Positions 55,121 to 64,000 of a stretch of DNA of 64,000 nucleotides are shown here, piece after piece. Origin of the DNA: Manduca sexta (lineage: Eukaryota; Arthropoda; Insecta; Lepidoptera; Sphingidae); NCBI RefSeq assembly GCF_014839805.1, contig NC_051132.1:3286001-3350000 (forward strand), given 5' to 3'. Position numbers and translations under genes: made by a program. The first letter of the stretch is position 1. Every line of letters begins with the position of its first letter. The notes under the pieces were generated by a model. That model did not search any database, was not told the DNA's origin, and saw nothing but the letters and a program-made list of their open reading frames with translations.

Positions 55121-57384
55121 ACAGCATTGCGTATGCACTGATACAATACTCCCTTTTTATGTGACATAACTTAATACTACGTCTATTTCTAGATCTTTTA
55201 ATACATTGGCGCTTGATTTGAATTTGGACCTATTTTACACTAGCATTCCTTAAAAGGAAAATGAGTAAATCTTTTTTTAATCCGTAATGTATGATGTAAG
55301 TGAGTGGCTCTAGATGTCTTATTTTGTATTCTTTAGTGTTAGCTGTTCAACCATTAATTGTACTAGTACATATATGTGAAAACTTGTAATTAGCCAGGTG
55401 TTATTAACTAATACATTTAAAATGTCAATTTTAGCTGTAAGTTATCCTTGTTAACAATAAATAAATAAATCCACCAAAAAACTCAAAATATTCTTGATAC
55501 ACGGTTTTAAAGAGACATAACAAAATGATATTACCGATCCTATTTATAAGTAAGCAAGCAATAACTGCGCTTACTAAATCTCAGAAAATTGCGTAACTAT
55601 AATGGCTGGTTTTACCGCTGGACTTTGAATCAGCGACCTTGCGAGACAGCGAATGCTGACTCATTAAGCTATTACGGCCTGATAAACAAATTACATTTGA
55701 TTACTTTCCATAAAGGTAGAAATGGTAATCGTTTTTAAGTAGAAATGGTAATATGTTGATGGAATACGGTTTTATTAAGTAGGTGTCCTTGCAGAGAACT
55801 CGGAACCTGCGAATCGGATACTGGAATCCCCCAGCTTGGCTACTGCAGGGGCCTGATGGCGAGTTGAGAAAGAAATGGGGGAAGATCGGACTTCCTAAGA
55901 TGACTGTAGGGGAAAAGGAGGTGTTTGCGGGCCTAGGCCTCTGATGCGAGACGTTGGGCATTATTATAGTCCGATCATCTGGAATCAATTCCTCGAGAGA
56001 AACTCGTGTTCTTTTTTGATTTAGCCAGAATTGAATCTCTCTTGGGTTGAGATTAGATAAGTGGCTTGTCTTATAAACTAACTCAAATGGCTTGCAATAT
56101 TAATGCTTTTAATTGCAAATTGGATTATAAAGTCAGTCAGAAATTCTTCTAGTAGCAGTGTGGCATAAAAGGGATTCGACAGAGCGCATGCTCATCAAAT
56201 AGTTAAACAGATGAATTACACTACAAAATTGATGCCATTGTAAAAATAAACAAAAAACTTTGCGGGTAATACATTTCTTCCGTCTCTAATAGTGTTAAGG
56301 TGTATAAAACTGTATCTCTTCTTCCTTCTTATTCTGCAAACCTGCGATGTGGACCAACTAGATTTCCAAGCCAAAACTGACTATTCGATCTTTTTATAAA
56401 TTCTCTGCATCATAATTTTCAAGCTTCCGTAAAGCATGAATATGTAGGATTTGTTTAAATATTAGCTACTACCAATGCAAAAACAGCAAAAACACACAAA
56501 TACGAGGTGACCTTTACAATTGATGTCATATAATCAAACATTATTAGTTGTTTACTTAAACAACACGTTCCAGGTAACACTCATGAGTAAGAAATGTTCA
56601 TCATACGTTTTCATCAATAAGTTATCTTAAACACGAATTCTTTCAACATCAGATGAAAATCTAGAAATCAGTGGCCAAAGGTGAAATTTTAAAAGGGAAC
56701 CCAACATAACGGTGAATTTAACGTATATTTCTCTATGGGATTGTAGATTTCAAAGGGATGGACCGATTTTGAACGTTTTTTCATTCGCTACGCACCAATT
56801 GAAAAATATCTTTATTTAAATATAAGAAAGGTATAGAAAATAAATTGCCAGAGGTTCTTAAATTAGGCTGAGTCCGTGTCTTGAGAAACCAATAAATTTA
56901 TAATATAAAATAATCTGTTAAGTAGATACAAGTATAATATAAAATATTTTTTTTAAGCGCAAGTTAGAGAGCGTGTATATTTTGTACTAGTGTGTGTGTG
57001 CTATGTCAAATACGACCGCTAAAGAGTCTATAAAATTTAATTGATATAGATTATAGACCAAGGTATATAATGTTGCAACATTGTCACACACATTGTATTA
57101 TTTTAATAGACCACATAAAAAACATTAAAAATATACCATTATGTGTCTACCTCGTAATTATATTTAATAACAGTGACATTCAGATTACAGCTTTATGTTA
57201 TCTATTTTTAGGGTCTAAAGTAGGATTATTAATAGGATTTAATTATAGCATTGTGATTTTTTTATAGTACCGACAATTTGTTACGAAAACTAATATAAAA
57301 TCACGACATTCTAAATGGTTTAAGAGCGACATCTAGCGGCATGCTAAGATATTACTTTTACTATGAACTTATTCTGATTATTAT
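55121..57384. other. 2.2 kb without a convincing gene
   Basis: A less AT-rich block at 55790-55980 is open on the minus strand (95 codons, 55988-55701) but has no recognised domain. A single hAT-like end (CAGTGGCCAAAGGTGAAATT) lies at about 56670. Confidence 0.4.
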
Positions 57385-57595
57385 CCCACATAATAAAACA
57401 AAGTCCCCCGCCGTACCTATCTGTCTGAACGCGATGAACTTAAAAACTTCCAAACGCATTTCGATGAAATTTGGTAACAAAAAATATTTTATAATCCCGG
57501 AATGGACATATGGTACTTTCACTCTGAAAAAATATATAGCAGAGGATAATTTTCCTAGAAAAACAAGTTCACACGGGAAAAACGGTTAACGCTAA
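57385..57595 (+). mobile_element. Hel-2-like element, decayed
   Basis: CATAATAAAACAAAGTCCCC, GTCTGAACGCGATGAACTTA, CATTTCGATGAAATTTGGTA. Confidence 0.6.
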
Positions 57596-57646
57596 AGGTA
57601 CAGTAAAAATGGGTTAGTAAAACTATTCTTGTTAGATATAAGCATA

Positions 57647-58032
57647 CAGGGTCATTTTGACATTGCGTTGCTAAATGAAACCACATAGTTATCTACTTAG
57701 AAATAACACTTTACAGTTAATGACTTCAGCCGTAGTTATAAAATAAAAAAGTGTAAGTTTCAAACAAAATAAATATCAATAAAAAGTAATTTTTGATTTT
57801 ACGCGCCCGAATGCCACTACTATGTAATTCGTCGCAACGGCAACATCATTCTTTCAGTCAGAAATGTACTCACGCAAACGTCATATTCGCATTAAACTAC
57901 AAAATGATCAGAAAATTAAAACCAGGTTTTTTGATGAAAATATTAGTTATTAATGGATGATTTTTGGCACAATATTAGCAAAGGTGACTTGTATGTGGTT
58001 TCATTTAGTAACGCAATATCAAAATGACCCTG
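57647..58032 (-). mobile_element. MITE-F, complete (386 bp), inverted
   Basis: CAGGGTCATTTTGACATTGC to ATCAAAATGACCCTG with TA on both sides. The interior is the complement of 9506-9914. Confidence 0.9.
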
Positions 58033-58038
58033 TATAGC

Positions 58039-58110
58039 CAGTGGCGAAGAGTGAAATTTTCGGAAAGGAAACCCACACAACATACTAATATGCATAAATG
58101 AGGTCTGAAA
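58039..58110 (+). mobile_element. Single hAT-like end
   Basis: CAGTGGCGAAGAGTGAAATT, close to the hAT MITE end at 41497; no partner end found nearby. Confidence 0.4.
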
Positions 58111-58479
58111 ATCGCTCTAATGATAATTACAGTTCACATGAATTACTAAAGGGAAGACAGGAATCGGGCTATGAGATTTGTCTATTTCTATTGCTAAACT
58201 GCAGTGTAGAAACGCTACTATCTTCCAGTTAGGTATCGTATCCAGCATCATACTTACCATTGTGATACTTACCTAATATTTGAAGACGATGAGCAAAGTT
58301 CAAAGCCATGCAAATATTTGAATATAGGCGCCGCGCATACGACGTTAACTCGTTAAAATGACGATGACGCACTTTCAGTATTTCGTTTTTATATGTATAA
58401 GACATCGGCAAGACTAAAGGAGAGTAAAGAGAAAAATAATTTTGATGTTAAAGCAACGAACATTTTTTTTATTTTCTTT

Positions 58480-58775
58480 TTATTGCTGCTTAAATGACGA
58501 GACGAGCTTGCCGTTCACCTGATGGTAAGCGATATGACCGCCCAGGAACAGAAGTAACACCATCCAACACCTTGAATTAAAAAGTATTGTTTGGTATTCC
58601 ACTGCGGTCTCCATCATAAGACATGAGATGTTAAGTCTCATTATGTCAAGTAGTTGCACTGGCTACAATGTCCTTCAACACGGAACACAACAGTGACTAC
58701 ACAATGCTGCCTCGCGGCAGAAATAAGCATTGCGGTGGTACCTGCCCAGGCGGATTCTCACAGATGAGAGACTTA
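58480..58775 (+). repeat. Rep-D, full length
   Basis: GACGAGACGAGCTTGCCGTT, CACCTGATGGTAAGCGATAT, AATAAGCATTGCGGTGGTAC. Confidence 0.8.
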
Positions 58776-58779
58776 AATT

Positions 58780-59680
58780 TGAAATAATTCTATGTAAACA
58801 AATGTACAACTTAAATAATCCATAAAAATGCTTATGAATTGGTACACAATATATACATATTACATTTGTTTTATTACCCCAATTATGATTCTATTCACTA
58901 GACCGCCCTCTCTTTCTTCTTTTCTTATATCCATCCCATGTTCGTCTGGAAGTTATTGCCTAGAGCGATAAGACCGCCATTTGTCCTTATTTTTTTTTTA
59001 TTTAAGTTGTTTTAATTGTATGCATAAAAATCAATAAAAAAAATATTGAATGTCTTTTGAATGTTATTATTTAGAAAAATAAATCTTAAAACAAAAAGGT
59101 TGTAACAAAAAAGTTAACCTTGCTTGCATCAGCCAGTGTTTTTTATTTATTTTAAAATGTATTCTTTATACATATTATGTACTGATTTCCATGGTATCTT
59201 AGATGAATTTAAATTAAATTAAGAAGTAATTTTTAACAATGAAAAATATATTTTGAATACCATTGTTTAACTTTAATAAAGTGTAGTTCATCAAAAAACT
59301 AATATTTATTTATCCAAATAATAAATAAATAATAATAAATCTTTATTTGGAATAACAGTACAGTTCTTTAAACACAAGGTTTGATAATATCTGGATTAGT
59401 TTGGTAATTGTGTCGCAGTAAATTATAGCTAAATACATGTTTATATTTAACGTTGATCCTCAAAATAGGCTAGGGCAAACCTTTAATAGTTAACGTGCCA
59501 ATATTAATATATCAAAAATAAAATATGACCTTTTACGTGCCATCTAGGACCGGTTTTATCTATCAGAGTGCCCTTTTAGCGACCTTTTTTATGACCCAAC
59601 TATATTTTTATTTGGCATAATATTCGCATGTCCGAATTATTATGTCACCGCCACTGGCACGCGTGCCTTTAGTATTACTG
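58780..59680. other. AT-rich, no recognised gene
   Basis: A possible A-rich LINE tail in reverse at about 59313-59350; otherwise unrecognised. Confidence 0.4.
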
Positions 59681-59691
59681 ACATCTTTGTA

Positions 59692-59914
59692 TAATAATAA
59701 TATCAGCCCTGTATTATATACTTGCCCACTGCTGAGCACGGACCTCCTCTACTACTGAGAGGGATTAGGCCTTAGTCCACCACGATGGCTTAGTGCGGAT
59801 TGGTAGACTTCACACACCTTCGAAATTCATATAGAGAACTTCTCAGATGTGAAGGTTTCCTCAAGATGTTTTCCTTCACCGTTAAAGCGAACGATAAATT
59901 CACAAAGAATACAC
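59692..59914 (-). mobile_element. SINE-B, 5'-truncated, 11-bp duplication
   Basis: ATAATATCAGCCCTGTATTA to AATTCACAAAGAATACAC. ACATCTTTGTA at 59681-59691 and 59915-59925. Confidence 0.9.
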
Positions 59915-60221
59915 ACATCTTTGTAATTTCACATATTTCAATATATTATTATTTGCTATGCAACTAAATTTCTAGCAAGTAACTAGCTTGATGAAATACA
60001 GTAACTGTCATAAACACTAGCAATTCCAGCTCTAAAACACTGCGCTAATTACTACGACCATGGTAGCAGGGTCAATACCATACCACAGCAAGCAAATCCG
60101 AGTTTCAAATTTGTGAATTCATAACTAAGGCTCAATTTAGCTTGAATGAAAATTACGACCCGAACCAAAAAAAATTGCAAGCCACAAATATTTACATAAA
60201 GTCGAACTGGCAAACACCGAT

Positions 60222-60566
60222 TTGAAAGCCATCTCGTACCCACTGCGCCGTCGATTATTTGCCACCATCTGGCAATATCTACGAATGATGGAACGATTCG
60301 CATTGTTTCACATTATTTGTGGTGAGTTGTTGAGTTGCGCAGTTGTGTGGCAACCATATTTCGGCAATGCAGTGAGTCATGTATCAAAAGCAACGGACCG
60401 AAGAACTAACGCGGTGGTAGACAGAGATTATATCTGGGTTATGATGAAGAGTTCCTTTCTGGAAAGTTTCTTCACCGGGATAAATGTAGCCTACGTTATG
60501 GGATATGGTCTTGTACGCCAAATGTTATCCAAATTTGCTCTGGTTTCTGCATTTGCTTCTATTTAA
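60222..60566 (+). CDS. Open frame of 114 codons, function unknown (doubtful gene)
   Basis: Begins MKAISYPLRRRLFATIWQYL and ends FALVSAFASI. It is less AT-rich than its surroundings, mixed in composition, with hydrophobic stretches around residues 25-45 and 90-110. I recognise no domain. The opposite strand is also open over 60052-60303, which is a warning sign. No splice-site structure, promoter or polyadenylation context singles it out. It may be a decayed transposable-element frame, an exon fragment, or chance. Confidence 0.15.
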   Translation: MKAISYPLRRRLFATIWQYLRMMERFALFHIICGELLSCAVVWQPYFGNAVSHVSKATDRRTNAVVDRDYIWVMMKSSFLESFFTGINVAYVMGYGLVRQMLSKFALVSAFASI

Positions 60567-61189
60567 TCTTATAATTTTAATTAAGTTTCAGATTCGTGCA
60601 ATTTCTAAGAAGCTAGATAATAAGATATAGCGAGAAATATACAATCAGTTGTGAACTAAGCGTCAAGTAAAGCGTATATTTTAAGTATTTCCTAAACATT
60701 TGACAAATAAACAAATCGAATACCAAAATCCAATATGTCAATAAAATATAACATGATATCGAAAGCAGTGTTGCCAACAACAAAGGTCAAGGTTCAATCC
60801 CGTCTCGAGACGTATATTACAAAATGTTTGCGTCACATTCCACGATCGTGTAACGTAACTGTGACGGCATGAGATGAAATCTGTTAAGTGCGAAGAAAAG
60901 TAATTGCTTCACATTTGGACTATTTTTCTGTTCCGAAATTATTAGCGTCTGACGTAAGTAGTGCAAGAAACGTACGTGAAGTTTCGTTTGGGTTCATTTA
61001 GAGATTTATAGACAAAAAAATACTGGACAAATGGCTATCCATTTGTCCAACCAAAGTCAACTTAACCATCTTGAGATTTAAGATGTTTTGAAAGTAGTTA
61101 AGAGGTCCATATATCATTCACTACTCAAAAGTACACACTGTACATACACATACGCTCACACACATTCATTTTTTATCTCTCTTTTTTAA

Positions 61190-61440
61190 GCTATGGATCC
61201 TACATGGTGGGGTCAGCTTTCCTCGTTTGTCTTTTCTACTTCGGACTATACATGACGTCTTCGGAAACCTGACATTCTCCCATATCCCTCAGCACTACAT
61301 CCTTCCACCTCGACCTCAGTCTGCCTCTCTTCCTTCGACCAGGCTTGGTTAATTGTAGTGCTAAGATTCCTATGGAGTCAGACGGCTTCCTTTTCAGGAG
61401 ACCATATCATTGCAGCATGCTCTCCTGCATTTTATCGGCG
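61190..61440 (-). pseudogene. LINE (RTE-like) C-terminal remnant
   Basis: On the minus strand one frame reads KPGRRKRGRLRSRWKDVVL, then RDMGECQVSEDVMYSPK, a stop, then KRQTRKADPTM. The GRxxRGRxxxRWxD...KADPT pattern is typical of the extreme C-terminus of RTE-type LINE polyproteins, by my memory of the family. In-frame stop and the missing upstream domains make it a dead fragment. Confidence 0.65.
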
Positions 61441-61489
61441 ATGTCGCGATTTTGTTTTATATTTATTCTAACCTATTGATGTATATTCT

Positions 61490-61800
61490 ATAGACACGTA
61501 CGTCTATATAAACTATTTGTTCAAATCTGAACTAATATGGCACCCAAAACGTCACTGTTGTATCCTATTTATTCACTTGAACAACAAATAGCTTTACTTG
61601 TCTAATATTTTTTATTTACATCCAGGTTTATACTTAGACTCGAGTTCTTATATTATGAGCGCCACTCCGTACATAACCACACGCTGTCAATGTTGAAATC
61701 ATACTAAAATCAGGTGTACGGATTGCAGTACAGTCGACTCGAACACAATGAGTGTTCGGTAGTGTACGGAACGCAAGATCTAGTACGTAGTACATACATA
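61490..61800 (+). repeat. Repeat M, copy 2 (LTR-like?)
   Basis: Aligns with the complement of 33340-33640 over about 300 bp (ATCCAGGTTTATACTTAGAC, TATTATGAGCGCCACTCCG, TCTAGTACGTAGTACATACA). Confidence 0.65.
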
Positions 61801-61913
61801 TCTATGTTCTAACCTTATATAGTTTAAACCCAGTGACAATATCGCAGTCACTCTTTAACGCTAATCTGTGTTAATGATTGCCTAGCTTAGTGTGAGTAAT
61901 GGTAATACTAAAT

Positions 61914-62215
61914 ATCACTACATATTATAAAACAAAGTCGCTTTCTCTGTCCCTATGTCCCTTTGTATGCTTAAATCTTTAAAACTACACAACGGATTTT
62001 GATGCGGTGTTTTTTAATAGATAGAGAGATTCAAGAGGAAGGTTTATACGTATAATAACATCCATTAAATAGTGGAGAAATACTGTTATTTTGTTATGTT
62101 ATACCCGTGCGAAGCCAGAGCGGGCCGCTATGTTTTTATATACAACGTTTATAGTTTTTCTGTAGTGTATTTAGTATCAGCATTGCACCCGTGCGAAGCC
62201 GGGGCGGGTCGCTAG
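61914..62215 (+). mobile_element. Hel-1, copy 2
   Basis: Nearly identical to 341-634, including the internal second terminus. Ends GGGGCGGGTCGCTAG then T. It has one extra GTCCCTAT-type repeat near its start (CTGTCCCTATGTCCCTTTG). Confidence 0.75.
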
Positions 62216-62692
62216 TGTATAATAAAATACAATAAAAACTTTGAAAATGTTTAAGTAATTAAAATTTCGAGCTGTGTTAAGTGCTAAACTATGTAACCAT
62301 TTATTATTTCGAGTGTAACAAGGAATCCAAAGCGTAAATTTATTATACTTTGACGGTTACAATTATTGCTATAATTACTTGTACAAATATTTGATATTAG
62401 TTTATTTTTCTGCGTCTTTTGAACCTAGTGTACGTCTTTAGAAAAAGCTAAACCAAAAAATCAAATAATGTGTAATCGGAAGTTATTTAGTAAACAATAT
62501 TATGTGAATTTCAATTCAGCGGGTAAAACTTGATGGCAAGAGTTGATAACATTAGAGTTTTATAGACATTAGTCGCATCACCTATGTCTACATTTGTAGA
62601 CTCGTATCTCAGGGCAAAAGAAAATTGTTTCAATTTCGTGTCGAAAACAAATAAGTTGCTCTTGTTTGAAATTTATATCCAACCTTATTTGT

Positions 62693-62880
62693 ACACACAT
62701 CACCTTCATCTCCGAAGGGGTAGGCAGAGATGCTTCCTAGACACTCACTTTTCCACATATGTGCTCCATTTCATGTGATAAGGGCCTATCGCATCGAGCA
62801 CAAATATCTAACCCAATATTACTGCCCGACCCATTATTCGAACCTAAAAATTCGAAGCGGTAGACACGCAGGCAATTGTT
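62693..62880 (-). mobile_element. SINE-A, old copy
   Basis: ACATCACCTTCATCTCCGAA, GGGGTAGGCAGAGATGCTTC, ATTATTCGAACCTAAAAATT. Confidence 0.65.
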
Positions 62881-63931
62881 CTTACTCTTGATAGTGATTC
62901 TAATTTATTTAAACAAACCACTATATCAGAATTACAGATACGCTACAAGTTTTAAAGCTAATATAGCGATAAGCCATCTATCATATTATAAAGGTGGTAA
63001 TAACCATTTGGACGGTATGCCAACTGTGAATTTACCGGTGGTACTTCCAAAAATAAACTTAAGTTTAGATTTGAGTTTAACAATACAAATTAGAAGTAAA
63101 ATGAATTTTATCAAAGATTCTATCAAAGTACGTCTAATGGATGCCATAACACAAATCTATAACGTTATTAATTATATCGCGAAGATCTACCATAATGGCC
63201 TCTTTACAAAAGAAATATTAGCATAAATACGATAAAAAACTGATGGTCATTCTCAAGAAGGTTTCATTCGACGCAAAGTTGATGTAACTCTACTGTAATT
63301 ACATTTTTATTTTTTTCTATTATGACATTTCCTGGCTGCGAACTAACCTCATTTCGAAATATGAATAATGGCGGCAAAATAGAGCATTACGGCCAATGTT
63401 CTTTTTTTAAACAAAAATAATGTTTTTTTTTTTTTTTAGTTTCCACCAGTATAAATTTCCATCGGTATATTAAAATTTAACGAACATAAAGTGCTTTAAT
63501 AGTTTTACAAAATTGTATGTTTAGTCCTCCAATAAATACGTTCTACTATATTATTTATAAGTATTTTTTTATAAACTGAATATTTAAAAAATATATATAG
63601 ACACGTCGATTCCGTTTTTCAATAACATGCCTAATTATTTTTATTAAAAAATAAATTGAGTAGCGTGTTGAAATCGTTTTTGCGTTCGCATATTAATATG
63701 ATTTCCTTGAATAATTTAGTTTACATAATCAAATAACATGCTTGTGATTTAAAATAAAATCTAACGACCTTTATGTTTAAATTATCAATAACGACAATAA
63801 AATAAGGCGGAATGAATAAATTTTACTAAAGCTTCACACAAACAAACAAATTATCGACCAGATTATTTAGAAAAAATAGATTAAAATAAATAATATAAAA
63901 TGTGTAAAGACTAAATTACAAAAGAACTCAC
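62881..63931. other. AT-rich, no convincing gene
   Basis: An open plus-strand frame from 62876 to 63226 starts inside a SINE remnant and has no recognised domain. The rest is poly-T/A-rich. Confidence 0.4.
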
Positions 63932-64000
63932 CGAAATTAAATTTAACTCCGTCCAATATTTCACATACACTAATTTATAACACAAATCACTGGCCACTTA
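63932..64000 (-). other. Possible 5' non-coding exon with strong donor
   Basis: On the minus strand the sequence TTTCG|GTGAGTTC at 63932/63931 is a near-consensus splice donor. Just upstream is a TATAAAT stretch (about 63970-63980), and there is no long ORF. It could be the first exon of the transporter or of an unrelated off-window gene, or it could be chance. A donor-like hexamer alone is weak evidence in 50 kb of sequence. Confidence 0.15.

Noticed and set aside
55701..55988. 95-codon minus-strand frame
   Set aside because: No recognised domain; sequence looks like an old repeat or chance.
62876..63226. 116-codon open frame
   Set aside because: Begins within a SINE remnant; no domain, no splice or promoter context.
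1..64000. CRISPR array, operon or prokaryotic mobile system
   Set aside because: No regularly spaced direct repeats, no compact gene clusters; split genes and SINEs show a nuclear animal genome.

Overview
The window looks like AT-rich, intron-rich nuclear DNA of a lepidopteran insect (moth or butterfly). This rests on an insect-type ABCH-like transporter gene with long introns, and on a dense set of short interspersed elements of the kind I associate with Lepidoptera: two tRNA-derived SINE families, Helitron-like elements ending in CTAG, and many small TIR elements. No species is assigned.

The only convincing gene is on the minus strand at the left end. Five coding exons (13638-13382, 10689-10530, 4232-4096, 1815-1690, 272-179) have consensus splice sites and compatible phases. 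They encode the first 258 residues of an ABC half transporter of the ABCH/ABCG type, with Walker A, Q-loop, signature, Walker B, D-loop and H-loop all present. The transmembrane half lies beyond position 1. A splice acceptor 5 bases before the ATG implies an upstream non-coding exon, so part or all of 13.6-64 kb may be a very long 5' intron. A possible first-exon donor is visible at the right edge (63932), but this is speculative.

The rest (13.6-64 kb) has no convincing cellular gene. I use working names for the repeats. SINE-A: tRNA-like head with A and B boxes, 3' end near TGCGTGATG. SINE-B: head GCGGCGATAGCCTAGTTGG, ATT-rich tail. Rep-C and Rep-D: dispersed 200-300 bp repeats containing a CTTACCATCAGG module. 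MITE-E: about 300 bp with long inverted ends. MITE-F: about 400 bp, ends CAGGGTCATTTTGAC, TA target. MITE-G: exactly 177 bp, ends GGCCCTTATTCT, 3-bp target duplication. Hel-1 and Hel-2: Helitron-like. LINE-I: 3' end of a retroposed element. Individual elements include a 1.3 kb piggyBac-like element with TTAA duplications (15893-17191), a 1.4 kb foldback element (40919-42331) carrying a hAT-type MITE with an 8-bp duplication, and a stop-containing remnant of a LINE C-terminus (61190-61440).

Many insertions are nested, which gives relative ages: SINE-B inside Hel-2 (5.6 kb), SINE-B inside MITE-F (8.1 kb), LINE-I inside an older repeat (6.5 kb), MITE-E inside LINE-I (44.4 kb), SINE-B inside Rep-C (46.2 kb), hAT inside the foldback element (41.5 kb). 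I found no sign of an operon, defence system, CRISPR array or other multigene system. The noteworthy content is the transporter and the transposon archaeology.
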